A stretch of DNA of 17,272 nucleotides from DATEJJ01 sp039649115 (GTDB lineage Bacteria > Actinomycetota > Actinomycetes > Mycobacteriales > Micromonosporaceae): positions 1 to 17,272 of the forward strand of contig JBBWZQ010000194.1 of the NCBI GenBank assembly GCA_039649115.1, written 5' to 3'. Every line of letters begins with the position of its first letter. The stretch's first letter is position 1. Under the pieces are notes generated by a model that was given only the letters and a program-made list of their open reading frames with translations, was not told the origin of the DNA and made no database searches. Shown one piece after another: positions 7,098-14,663 of the stretch. The translations under genes and the position numbers were made by a program.

Positions 7098-7837
7098 GTG
7101 GCGAATCAGTTCTGGAACTGGATGGGGTAACCAAGGTCTACGGTGAGCAGCCGCCGGTGCCCGCCCTGCGGGGGGTTTCCCTGTCCGTCCGGCAGGGCGA
7201 GCTGGTGGCGGTCGTCGGGCCTTCCGGGTCGGGCAAGTCCACGCTCCTGCACGTCATCGGGACGCTGGAGCGGCCCAGCAGTGGCGTGGTCCGGATCAGT
7301 GGAGTTGACGCGGCGCGGCTGAGCGATCGTGAGCTCTCGCGGCTGCGGGCCCGGGAAATCGGCTTCGTCTTCCAGCAGTTCTTCCTGGCCGAACATGCCA
7401 CGGTGCGGGAGAACGTCGCCGACGGGTTGCTCTACGCTGGCGTCCCTGCCGCCCAGCGGTGCAGGCGCGCGGACGAGGCGCTCGAACGGGTCGGCCTTTC
7501 CGACCGCGCAAAATTCAAGCCCACCAAACTCTCCGGAGGGCAGCGGCAGCGGGTTGCGGTCGCCCGGGCCCTCGTCGGGCGTCCGGCGATCGTTCTCGCC
7601 GACGAACCGACCGGGAACCTCGACAGCACCACCGGCGCATCGATCATGCAGCTCATCCGCGAGCTCAATGCCGCCGGCGCCACCATCATCATGATCACCC
7701 ACGATGCGGGTCTCGCCGATCAGCTACCTCGCCAGATTCGGGTACTGGACGGGCAGGTGGTCTCCGATACCGGCCGCGATCGTGGCGTCCTTGTCGCGTC
7801 CATGGACGGTCCGGGAGCGAAGGGCGACGTCTCATGA
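7094..7837 (+). CDS. ABC transporter ATPase (MacB/LolD-type)
   Basis: This encodes a 247-aa nucleotide-binding subunit with every canonical element: Walker A GPSGSGKS (42-49), Q-loop FVFQQF (91-96), signature LSGGQ (146-150), Walker B IVLADE (166-171), D-loop NLDS (175-178) and H-loop His203. The length and the EPTGNLDS run are typical of the MacB/LolD/FtsE group, in which ATP hydrolysis drives mechanotransmission rather than classical transport. The ATG overlaps the adaptor stop and the gene's own stop overlaps the permease start, so the operon is translationally coupled. The C-terminal 20 residues extend past the core domain. Confidence 0.94.
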   Translation: MSGESVLELDGVTKVYGEQPPVPALRGVSLSVRQGELVAVVGPSGSGKSTLLHVIGTLERPSSGVVRISGVDAARLSDRELSRLRAREIGFVFQQFFLAEHATVRENVADGLLYAGVPAAQRCRRADEALERVGLSDRAKFKPTKLSGGQRQRVAVARALVGRPAIVLADEPTGNLDSTTGASIMQLIRELNAAGATIIMITHDAGLADQLPRQIRVLDGQVVSDTGRDRGVLVASMDGPGAKGDVS

Positions 7838-9057
7838 GCGCCAACGGCGGACGGCTGGGGGTCAGGGACGGGCTGCGGGTGGCGAGTGTCGGGTTGCGCG
7901 CCCGGCCCATGCGTGCTGCGCTGTCCGCGCTTGGGATCGCGATCGGGACGGCCGCGATCGTGGCGGTCCTCGGCTTGTCCTCCTCCTCGCAGGCCGGGCT
8001 GCTCGCGGAGATCGCGCGGCTCGGCCCGAACATGCTGACCGTCGAGGCCGGGATGAGTCTCGCGAGGGGGCCCGCACAGTTGCCCCGCGAAGCGCCGGCG
8101 CGGATCACGCACCTGGACAACGTCGAACAGGTGGCACACACCGCCCTGATGAAGAACGAGAAGGTCTACCGGAACTCGATGATCCCGGTGAGCAACACCG
8201 GTGGTCTCCAGGTGCGGGCCACCAGCCTGAACCTGCCGTCCGTGCTCAGGACCGGCGTCGCACGCGGCACCTGGCTCAACGAGGGCACTGCTCGCGAGCC
8301 GGTTGCGGTCCTCGGTTCGACCGCCGCGGCACAGCTGGGCATCGACCGGGTCTACCCTGATCTGCGGATCTGGCTGGGCGGCCAGTGGTTCAACGTCGCG
8401 GGCATTCTGCAGCCTTCGCCGCTGGAGCCCGAGATCGACAGCAGCGCCCTCATCGGTTATCCGGCCGCCCAGAAGTACCTCGGCTATGTCAGCCTGGTCG
8501 GCGGCGCGCAGAACACCGGCCCGCCGAGCTCGATCTATGTGCGCGCCGACATTGATCATGTTGCGGCGGTGCAGTCGCTGCTCGCGCAGACCGCCAACCC
8601 GGAGGCACCGTACGAGGTCGCCGTCAGCCAACCCTCGGACGTGCTCACCGCCCGGGCCGCTGCGGCGGGGGCGTTCGACAGCCTTTTTCTCGGGCTCGGG
8701 GTGGTGGCACTGGTCGTGGGTGCCGTCGGCGTCGCCAACATTATGATCATATCGGTTCTGGAACGCCGCTCGGAGATCGGCCTGCGTCGGGCCCTTGGTG
8801 CGACGAAGAGCCAGATTCGAACCCAGTTCCTCGGTGAGTCGATCCTGCTCGCCGGCCTCGGCGGCATTGTCGGCGTGTTGGCCGGTGCCGCGGCAACCGC
8901 CGTGTACGCCAACTCGAAGAGTTGGGCCGTCGTGATCCCCGTCGAGGCGTGGTCGGGCGGCATCGCCTCGGCCATCCTGATCGGCGCCTTCGCCGGCCTG
9001 ATGCCGGCCCTTCGAGCATCTCGGATGCCGCCTACCGTGGCATTGCGAACGGTATGA
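7834..9057 (+). CDS. ABC transporter permease (MacB/FtsX-type)
   Basis: This encodes a 407-aa permease with the MacB layout. TM1 (about 25-47, after RARPMRAALSALGIAIG) is followed by a large extracellular domain (about 50-275) and three C-terminal TM segments (about 283-310, 335-360 and 372-392). The FtsX core has the usual ERRSEIGLRRALGATKSQI cytoplasmic loop between TM2 and TM3. The ATG at 7834 overlaps the ATPase stop. With the preceding adaptor and ATPase this forms a tripartite exporter spanning membrane and wall. Substrate candidates include peptides, lipids or antibiotics, and nothing in the sequence selects among them. It is the last gene of the operon and is followed at once by an opposing kinase remnant. 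Confidence 0.92.
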   Translation: MSANGGRLGVRDGLRVASVGLRARPMRAALSALGIAIGTAAIVAVLGLSSSSQAGLLAEIARLGPNMLTVEAGMSLARGPAQLPREAPARITHLDNVEQVAHTALMKNEKVYRNSMIPVSNTGGLQVRATSLNLPSVLRTGVARGTWLNEGTAREPVAVLGSTAAAQLGIDRVYPDLRIWLGGQWFNVAGILQPSPLEPEIDSSALIGYPAAQKYLGYVSLVGGAQNTGPPSSIYVRADIDHVAAVQSLLAQTANPEAPYEVAVSQPSDVLTARAAAAGAFDSLFLGLGVVALVVGAVGVANIMIISVLERRSEIGLRRALGATKSQIRTQFLGESILLAGLGGIVGVLAGAAATAVYANSKSWAVVIPVEAWSGGIASAILIGAFAGLMPALRASRMPPTVALRTV

Positions 9058-9071
9058 GCGGGAATGGATCT

Positions 9072-9312
9072 CTATTGAGAACGAAGGCGCTTCGGCGCGT
9101 CGTCTGCACTGGGCAGACGTTCCAGTAGCCCATCGACCGTGTCGCCGAGATTCCGTAGCTCGTCGCGGGGTCTGCGGACGGCGAGTGGCTCGTGGACGTT
9201 CCGGGCGGACATCCGCTCGATGGCGACGTTCATCGCCCGCAGCGGGCGCGACATCCTCCGAGCCACCAGCCAGCCGACCACGAACAAGATGACCGACGTC
9301 AGGCTCGCGCGG
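9072..9312 (-). pseudogene. Truncated sensor histidine kinase remnant (TM + HAMP)
   Basis: The minus strand from about 9312 to 9074 encodes a hydrophobic helix (SVILFVVGWLVA), then RRMSRPLRAMNVAIERMSARN, a D-E-L-R-N-L-G-D-T-V-D-G-L-L-E-R-L run and a degraded APKRL before a stop. This is the TM2-HAMP-linker portion seen in actinomycete sensor kinases, which normally continues into the HisKA box (SHELRTPL). That box, the ATPase domain and a recognisable sensor domain are missing. The open frame continues upstream to 9515 but the residues there match nothing. The 3' break lies about 15 bp from the permease stop. I infer that a kinase once neighboured the exporter operon and was lost by deletion. 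Confidence 0.7.
9087..9119. terminator. Hairpins after the exporter operon
   Basis: GCGC-TTCG-GCGC (9087-9098) is a UUCG-tetraloop hairpin. CGTCTGC (9101-9107) pairs perfectly with GCAGACG (9113-9119) around a 5-nt loop. Both begin within 30-45 nt of the permease stop and could end its transcript, although they lie in former kinase coding sequence. Confidence 0.4.
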
Positions 9313-9315
9313 CCA

Positions 9316-9355
9316 GCTTGGGGGTGGTGCCCAAGCCAGCACGTCGCAGTGCTGG
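9316..9355 (-). terminator. Two back-to-back perfect hairpins
   Basis: GCTTGGG (9316-9322) pairs with CCCAAGC (9330-9336) around a 7-nt loop. CCAGCAC (9336-9342) pairs with GTGCTGG (9349-9355) around a 6-nt loop. Both are perfect 7-bp stems and they share one base. They lie about 105 nt downstream of the beta-helix gene stop on the minus strand and could terminate that transcript. Confidence 0.45.
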
Positions 9356-9460
9356 ATCCGGCACGCGGCCGACCCACCCTACCGTGATCGAAGATCGCGA
9401 CATCGTCCGGCGGGCCGGACAGGGATGCGTGCCTGTCTGGCCCGAGCCAGTTCAGTGAGG

Positions 9461-10807
9461 TCAGCAGGGGACGGGCTGATCGAATGGGCCTGACGCCGTT
9501 GTGCGATTGCCGCACACTGTCGCCGTCGACGACACGGGCTCATACAGGCGTGTCGCGTTGAGGACGGTGTTGCCGATGATCGAGCCACTTGGCACGCCGT
9601 CAAATACGACACCGGTGTATCCGCCGCAGCCGAGGCGGGGGAAATCGATGGTGTTACGGGTCACCTCAGCGTGCGCCGCGGACACCCGAATCCCTTCGGC
9701 GCCGCCGTACAGCCTGTTGCCGTTCACGATCACGGACGATGACCGCGGCATGTTCGGCAGACCGATCCGCATCGCGTTGGTGCAAGTCGGCGGCGCGTCG
9801 GTACCGACGTTGTCCCGGACCACGATCGGACCGAGGGTGGAGGGTGCGAGGTTAGGCGTCACCGCGATCAAGCCGAGGTACACGTTGCTGTAGGTGTTTC
9901 GCTCCAACGTCATGTCGCCCGACCAGGTCTTGGCCTCGACCTCGACGTCGACCACCCAGTAGCCGACGTTCGTGATGGTGCTGTCCGTCACGGCCATGTT
10001 CGCGCAGCCCGAGCAGCTGAACGCCATGCGGCCGACCGTGTCGACGGTGGAGTCTCGAACGGTCACGTTGCGCGCCATGACCGCGCCCCTGCCCTCCGCG
10101 TCCCAGCTCCCGCCCGGACTGGCCTGCACCGCGTCGCCCCAGGCGTTCTTGAGATGAACGTTGTCGACCAGGATGCCGTCCGAACCGCGCACGTACAGGT
10201 TGCCGTCCGCCTCTCGCGCAGAGTCATAGCAGCTGCGCGCTGGATTGGATTCGGCGCAATCCGGCGTGAAGTTCGAGCCCTGCAACGTCAGGTCGCGCAC
10301 CGTCAGGCCGCCCCCGCGATCGAACCACAGCTGGGCCCGGTTGACCGGCCACGCGCACTCGCCCGTCGCCGTGATGTGCACCGCGCCCGTCGGGCACCTG
10401 CCATCCGGGTTCTTCGGGACGACGCAATACCCGTTCCCGTTGCTCGCCGTACTCGGTGGGCAGGCCGGCGCGCCGGACGCCTTGATCGTCGCGCCGTTGC
10501 CCAGGACCGTGATGTTGCGCTTGTCGTTGAAGAGGATGGTGCCGTTGGACCGGTAACAGCCACCGGGTACCAGCGCGATGACGGCGCCATCGGGGACGTT
10601 CGCCAGCCACGAGTTGAACGCGTCGGTCACATCCGTTGAGCAGTCGAACGCAACCGGCGGGATAGCCGGCACCCCGGGGGGTACCGGCAACGACGAACTG
10701 GCGACGGCGGCGGTGGTGGGAAGGATGCCGGTGATCAGGACGGCCAACGCCAGCGGCGGCCACCGGCGCCATAGCATGGATCTTCGAGGTACGGGTTGAT
10801 TCCGCAA
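9461..10807 (-). CDS. Secreted right-handed beta-helix protein
   Basis: This encodes a 448-aa exported protein. The start is TTG at 10807, chosen because an excellent ribosome binding site, GGAGGTAA (complement of 10812-10819), sits at proper spacing; the internal Met11 has none. The signal peptide (RRSMLWRRW, hydrophobic core, cleavage near AVA-S) is followed by a region resembling the N-terminal strand of pectate-lyase/polygalacturonase-like helices (VTDAFNSWLANVPDGAVIALVPGGCY). Repeated short strand-turn coils come next, with phrases such as NITVLGNGATI, LTVRDLTLQGSN, ILVDNVHLKN, MAVTDSTITNV and ASAHAEVTRNTI-like units, as expected of a parallel beta-helix. About a dozen Cys suggest disulfides. 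No catalytic residue set is recognised, so it could be a polysaccharide lyase, hydrolase, epimerase or a non-enzymatic surface protein. It is monocistronic and divergent from a small secreted protein gene. Confidence 0.78.
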   Translation of the reverse strand: MRNQPVPRRSMLWRRWPPLALAVLITGILPTTAAVASSSLPVPPGVPAIPPVAFDCSTDVTDAFNSWLANVPDGAVIALVPGGCYRSNGTILFNDKRNITVLGNGATIKASGAPACPPSTASNGNGYCVVPKNPDGRCPTGAVHITATGECAWPVNRAQLWFDRGGGLTVRDLTLQGSNFTPDCAESNPARSCYDSAREADGNLYVRGSDGILVDNVHLKNAWGDAVQASPGGSWDAEGRGAVMARNVTVRDSTVDTVGRMAFSCSGCANMAVTDSTITNVGYWVVDVEVEAKTWSGDMTLERNTYSNVYLGLIAVTPNLAPSTLGPIVVRDNVGTDAPPTCTNAMRIGLPNMPRSSSVIVNGNRLYGGAEGIRVSAAHAEVTRNTIDFPRLGCGGYTGVVFDGVPSGSIIGNTVLNATRLYEPVSSTATVCGNRTTASGPFDQPVPC

Positions 10808-10811
10808 CGGA

Positions 10812-10819
10812 TTACCTCC
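10812..10819 (-). promoter_or_regulatory. Strong ribosome binding site that fixes a TTG start
   Basis: The minus strand reads GGAGGTAA (complement of 10812-10819), near-perfect anti-16S complementarity, with a short spacer (complement of 10808-10811) before TTG 10807. It is the main evidence for the otherwise rare start codon. Confidence 0.7.
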
Positions 10820-10909
10820 ATCGGGTCGGCGCGGCGAGTTCCACGCCCGATGACAGAGTTCGGCAGGCGCGGACCGGCCTCACGGATCCGTACGAAACCG
10901 GCCAGGGCG

Positions 10910-11032
10910 TCAGCCTTGCGTCCCGCTCAGCTCCGCGCCGCTGTAGATGACCGCCAACCGCTCGCTGCGGGACCCGACATGCCCGGCCAGGTTCGTCAGG
11001 TTCTGTAAGCCGACCGCGGGGAGCCGCAACAC
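10910..11032 (-). CDS. Possible 40-aa small ORF or gene fragment
   Basis: A minus-strand frame from GTG 11032 to TGA 10910 encodes 40 residues, with LQNLTNLAGHVGSRSERLAV in the middle and SGAELSGTQG at the end. About 37 of 40 codons end in G or C, which is what real genes in this window show and random frames usually do not. The frame stays open a little farther upstream without a good start. There is no clear ribosome binding site. It could be a true small protein or the 3' end of a lost gene. I do not recognise a family. Confidence 0.3.
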   Translation of the reverse strand: MLRLPAVGLQNLTNLAGHVGSRSERLAVIYSGAELSGTQG

Positions 11033-11080
11033 TTTGATCCGAAGCCATCTACAGCTTGATCAATATTCGTAGGGGGAACC

Positions 11081-11299
11081 ATGTTCAACGCTACGCGTGT
11101 CAGGCGCCTTGTCCTGGCTGCCGGAGCCGGTCTCGTGCTCGCGACCGGCCCGCTGGTCGCGGCACCCGCATATGCCAGTGGCTATCCGACGGCGGCAGCC
11201 TGTCACCAGGCGGGCGATGCGGGCGTGCGGGCGGGAGACTGGCCGTATTACGCCTGTGTCCCACACCGCGGCGGCGGCTGGGATCTTCTGCCGGGCTAG
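11081..11299 (+). CDS. Small secreted protein, 72 aa
   Basis: This encodes a short exported protein. It starts at ATG 11081 with GGGGGAA about 4 nt upstream. The signal peptide has RVRR, a long Ala/Leu/Val core and probable cleavage after AYA (about residue 32). The mature peptide is only about 40 residues with two Cys (in AAACHQ and YYACVP), which could form one disulfide, and it ends in a Gly/Trp-rich tail with GGGWDLLPG. Small secreted proteins with this pattern are common and mostly uncharacterised in actinomycetes. It is divergent from the beta-helix gene and 211 bp upstream of the first STAND gene. TTGATC copies at 11034-11039 and 11056-11061, 22 bp apart, and CAATAT (11061-11066) lie in its upstream region and may belong to its promoter. 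Confidence 0.7.
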   Translation: MFNATRVRRLVLAAGAGLVLATGPLVAAPAYASGYPTAAACHQAGDAGVRAGDWPYYACVPHRGGGWDLLPG

Positions 11300-11401
11300 C
11301 CGGCCATACAGGCGAATGTGCTGGCGCGAACCCAACGCCACGGAATCTGTCATTCTCGTGACACTTTCGCCGGCTTTGCGGCCGCGCCAGCGCTTTCGTC
11401 G

Positions 11402-11415
11402 GTAAATACATTTAC
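11402..11415. promoter_or_regulatory. AT-rich inverted repeat upstream of the HTH-STAND gene
   Basis: GTAAAT-AC-ATTTAC is an inverted repeat with perfect 6-bp arms, extremely AT-rich against its surroundings, about 95 bp before the STAND start. It could be a repressor or autoregulator operator or overlap a -10 element. Confidence 0.4.
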
Positions 11416-11509
11416 ACAGCCGCACCGAACAGTGAGCCTGGATCGTGGTCAGCACGCGCGGACGCGCTGACCGCGATGGCATCAGCGATGTTCGGCCGCG
11501 GGAGGTCGG

Positions 11510-14236
11510 GTGGGAGCACTTCCGGTACCGGGCGTGCCCGACGGCCCCGTCCGCGTGTTGTTCCAGGCACTGCACGAGCTACACCATCGCGCCGGCTGGC
11601 CCAGCCTACGCAACATGGCCAGCGAGGTTGGGTGTAGCCATACGACCGTGTCCGTGGCCTTCTCCACGCCACGAGTGCCTCGTTGGGGCATGCTGGAGCT
11701 GATCGTGGAAACGCTCGACGGAGACGTCGACCGGTTCCGACATCTGTGGTTGGCGGCCACCGCCGCTGGCGGGCCCGCGGGCGACATCGGGGCGAGCGAA
11801 CCCGACCGGGCGATTGCTGGACCGGTACCGATGCCGCCGCAGCCGGGGCCGCCGCGGCAGTTGCCACCCGACGTGGCGGCGTTCGCCGGCCGGACACGAC
11901 AGCTCGCCGAGCTCGACCGGTTGGTGCGTGCACCGAGGGCCACGGTAGTGATCTCCGCGGTGTCGGGTACCGCCGGCGTCGGCAAGACCGCGCTGGCCGT
12001 GCACTGGGCACATCGGGTGGCCGACCGGTTCCCGGATGGGCAGTTCTACGTCGACCTGCGCGGGTACGACGCGGACCGGCCGGTGCCGGCGGGCGAGGCG
12101 CTGGAGATGTTCCTGCGGGCCCTCGGTGTGGATGGCTCCGCCATCGCACAGCAGCTCGCCGAGCGCGCCGCCCAGTACCGGACGCTGATGGCCGGCCGCA
12201 GCATGCTTGTGCTGCTGGACAACGCCTACTGCGTCGACCAGGTCCGCGACCTGCTGCCCGGCACGGGATCCTGCCTGGTGCTGGTTACCAGCCGGGCGAT
12301 GCTGCCCGCCCTGGTGGCCCGCCACGGCGCCATACGGCTGAACCTCGACGTGCTCCCGGTCGCCGAGGCGGTGGCGTTGCTGCGCATGCTGATCGGGGCC
12401 CGGGTGGATGTCGAGCCGGTGCACGCCCTCGCGTTGGCTCATCAGTGCGCCCGGCTACCGCTGGCGCTGCGGATCGCGGCCGAGCTGGCCGCCGCCCGGC
12501 CCGACGCGAGGCTCGCCCACCTGGTCGCCGACCTCGCCGACGAGTCCAGACGGCTGGACCTGCTGGCCGCCGGGGAGGACGACCATACCGCCGTCCGTAC
12601 CGTCTTCTCCTGGTCATGCCGGCACCTGGCCCCGGATGCTGACCGAGCGTTCCGGCTCCTCGGCTTGCCCCCCGGCCGCGACGTCGACGGCCACGCGACG
12701 GCAGCCCTGCTCGATACCGATGTGTCGACCGCCGGTCGCCTGCTCGACACCTTGTCCCGCGCGCACCTCGTGCACGAGCGTAGCCCCGGCCGATTCGCCA
12801 TGCACGACCTGTTGCGCGCCTACGCGGCAGAGCAGGCAGGCGGCGCCGAAGGACTCGACCCGCTCGGCGCGCTCGCCCGACTGTTCGACTACTACGCAAC
12901 CGCGGCCGCCGCCGCTGCCGGGCTGGCCTTTCCCTACCACCCACCACCCACGCGAGTCCACCACGGCCCCACGACGCCGTCGTTCACCTCCGCCGGCCAA
13001 GCCCGCGCCTGGTTGGACACCGAACGACCCAACCTGCTTGCCGTGGCGCACCGGTCGGCAACCGAAGGATGGGCGCACGCCAGCCGCCTTTCCGTCGCGC
13101 TCGCCATGTACCTCGAGGTACGAGCCCGCTACGCCGACGCCCTCGCCTTGCACGGGCTGGCGCATCGGGCGGCCCGTGACAACTGTGCGCGGGCGGAGGA
13201 GGCGACCGCGCTCGACCTGCTAGGCACGGTGCACCTCCGCGTCGGGCAATACAGCGACGCATTCGCCCATTACGAGCGGAGCCTTGCCATCGCCCGCGAG
13301 ATCGGTGACCGGGCGGCGCAGGGCGCCGCGATGCACGGCCTGGGTACCGTTCAGTGGAGGTTGGGTCGCCTGTGCGAGGCGCGGGACCTACTCGCCCGAG
13401 CGCTCGCTATCCACCGCGCGATCGGCGACCGGCACGGTGAAGGCGCCGCACTGTACGGGCTGGGAAGTGTCCACCGGCAGTCCGGCCGGTACCTCGACGC
13501 GCTCGACCACCACCGGCAGGCCCTGACCATCCACCAGGAGATCGGCGATTCGGTCGGCGAGAGCCGGGCCCTGAACAACCTCGGTACCACCCTGGAACGG
13601 ATGGGACGCCTGGCCGAGGCGGTCGAGCACCACCAGCGCTCCCTGGCCATCTGCGAAGAGATCGGCAACCGCCTGGGCGAGAGCGTCGCCCTGATCAACC
13701 TGGGCTTCGTCAAGACCCGGTTGGGACGCTTCGACGAGGCGCTCGAGCACCACCAACACGCCCTGGATATCCAGTGTGCGATCGGCCGTCGCGTCGGGCA
13801 GGGCTACGCGACGCATGGCCTGGGCGTGCTCGATCACCGGCTGGGTCGACACGACAAGGCACTCGGCCAGCTCACCGCGGCCGCCGCGATCGGCGGCGAA
13901 ACCGGTGAGGTCGACATGCAGACGGCAGCACTCATCGATCTTGCGGATACCCTCCGCGCGATCGGCCGATGCGACGAGGCACTCATCCGGTACCAGTCGG
14001 CGCTGACGCTCGCGGAACGGACCGGCGACCGGTACGAACAGGCCCGTGCGCTCTGTGGCTTGGGACACCTGCGGCGCGACGCCGGCGACCGAGCCGGAGC
14101 GCGCCACCACTGGCGACTGGCACTGAGCAACTTCGAAGACCTTGACGTGCCTGAGGCATCCGAGGTGCGCGCCAGCCTTACCGCACTTGGCCCCGCTCCG
14201 CACCGGCGGCGAACGCACGCTTCGGCCGTCCGCTGA
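11510..14236 (+). CDS. HTH / NB-ARC-like STAND NTPase with eight TPRs
   Basis: This encodes a 908-aa signal-transducing NTPase. The start is GTG 11510 with GGGAGG about 5 nt upstream. Residues 1-80 form a helix-turn-helix-like domain with SLRNMASEVGCSHTTVSVAF and a WGMLELIVETLDGD segment, common at the N-terminus of actinomycete STAND proteins. After a Pro-rich linker comes the NTPase: Walker A TAGVGKTAL (Lys159), Walker B LVLLDNA (Asp237), an RLPLA variant of the GxP motif (Pro317) and an MHD motif (Met431-His432-Asp433) closing a winged-helix region. Residues 565-884 are eight TPR units of exactly 40 residues without a single indel. There is no BTAD or SARP DNA-binding domain, so it is not a full AfsR homologue. 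The family works as an NTP-gated switch in which the TPRs sense a ligand or partner. Here the output is probably transcriptional or via HTH-mediated interaction; a role in defence is possible but unproven. Confidence 0.88.
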   Translation: MGALPVPGVPDGPVRVLFQALHELHHRAGWPSLRNMASEVGCSHTTVSVAFSTPRVPRWGMLELIVETLDGDVDRFRHLWLAATAAGGPAGDIGASEPDRAIAGPVPMPPQPGPPRQLPPDVAAFAGRTRQLAELDRLVRAPRATVVISAVSGTAGVGKTALAVHWAHRVADRFPDGQFYVDLRGYDADRPVPAGEALEMFLRALGVDGSAIAQQLAERAAQYRTLMAGRSMLVLLDNAYCVDQVRDLLPGTGSCLVLVTSRAMLPALVARHGAIRLNLDVLPVAEAVALLRMLIGARVDVEPVHALALAHQCARLPLALRIAAELAAARPDARLAHLVADLADESRRLDLLAAGEDDHTAVRTVFSWSCRHLAPDADRAFRLLGLPPGRDVDGHATAALLDTDVSTAGRLLDTLSRAHLVHERSPGRFAMHDLLRAYAAEQAGGAEGLDPLGALARLFDYYATAAAAAAGLAFPYHPPPTRVHHGPTTPSFTSAGQARAWLDTERPNLLAVAHRSATEGWAHASRLSVALAMYLEVRARYADALALHGLAHRAARDNCARAEEATALDLLGTVHLRVGQYSDAFAHYERSLAIAREIGDRAAQGAAMHGLGTVQWRLGRLCEARDLLARALAIHRAIGDRHGEGAALYGLGSVHRQSGRYLDALDHHRQALTIHQEIGDSVGESRALNNLGTTLERMGRLAEAVEHHQRSLAICEEIGNRLGESVALINLGFVKTRLGRFDEALEHHQHALDIQCAIGRRVGQGYATHGLGVLDHRLGRHDKALGQLTAAAAIGGETGEVDMQTAALIDLADTLRAIGRCDEALIRYQSALTLAERTGDRYEQARALCGLGHLRRDAGDRAGARHHWRLALSNFEDLDVPEASEVRASLTALGPAPHRRRTHASAVR
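13202..14161 (+). repeat. Eight tandem 120-bp TPR-coding units
   Basis: Eight contiguous units of 40 codons each carry G-L-G or N-L-G near position 7, G-R near 15, an A at 20, an A-L near 27-29 and I-G-D/E near 34-36. The last unit is the most diverged. The strict 120-bp period indicates growth by duplication. Confidence 0.85.
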
Positions 14237-14238
14237 TC

Positions 14239-14276
14239 CTGCGGCCGGCGCCGCGGCCGCAGCCGGCGACAGCCGG
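14239..14276 (+). terminator. Terminator hairpins after the HTH-STAND gene
   Basis: CTGCGGCC (14239-14246) pairs perfectly with GGCCGCAG (14255-14262) around an 8-nt loop, starting 3 nt after the TGA stop. A second hairpin, CCGGC-gaca-GCCGG, follows at 14263-14276. There is no T-tract, which is usual for actinomycete terminators. It suggests that the two STAND genes are separately transcribed. Confidence 0.6.
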
Positions 14277-14360
14277 GCGTAGTTGACAACGAGTTTCAGC
14301 GGCGGGTTGGTAGACCAAGGATGCTCACGCCGTCACCAATGGTTCTCGACTCGGCCAACC

Positions 14361-14424
14361 CGGGAAGACCATCAGACGCAGCTCGTCGACCAGGTCGTTC
14401 GCAATGAGGGCCTGCGCGACCGAC
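14361..14424 (-). pseudogene. RibD_C / dihydrofolate-reductase-like fragment
   Basis: The minus strand encodes VSVAQALIANDLVDELRLMVFP, which matches from memory the conserved helix-strand near the C-terminus of RibD_C (dihydrofolate-reductase-like) proteins, where LVDE(L/Y)RLMVFPVVLG is characteristic. The VVLG continuation is replaced by unrelated residues ending at a stop, and no N-terminal part is visible. Only about 22 residues support the call. Confidence 0.5.
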
Positions 14425-14663
14425 ACATGCCGGCATGGCGCCTCGGGTTCAAGCGTAGTTGGGATCTTGTGAAGGACGCCGAATTGACCTTGCGTCGCTT
14501 CCACGTCTGCCGCTCCTGGTTGGTCGCGCCGACCCGATACGCCCGACACGATCAAACCCGAGCGGTTGTCGGTGTCCTGGGAACTCGACCGGTAGTCTCA
14601 ACACAACCGGCACTCTGGCGTGGGTTCCTGGGGAGACGCCGTCGAGAATCTGCGAACCCGCAC

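Noticed and set aside
7720..9342. 540-codon minus-strand frame
   Set aside because: It is antisense to the whole permease gene and has no recognisable domain.
11510..14236. SARP/AfsR-type antibiotic regulator
   Set aside because: The NB-ARC and TPR parts are similar, but the N-terminal winged helix plus BTAD of SARPs is absent. The N-terminus is a short HTH of a different type.
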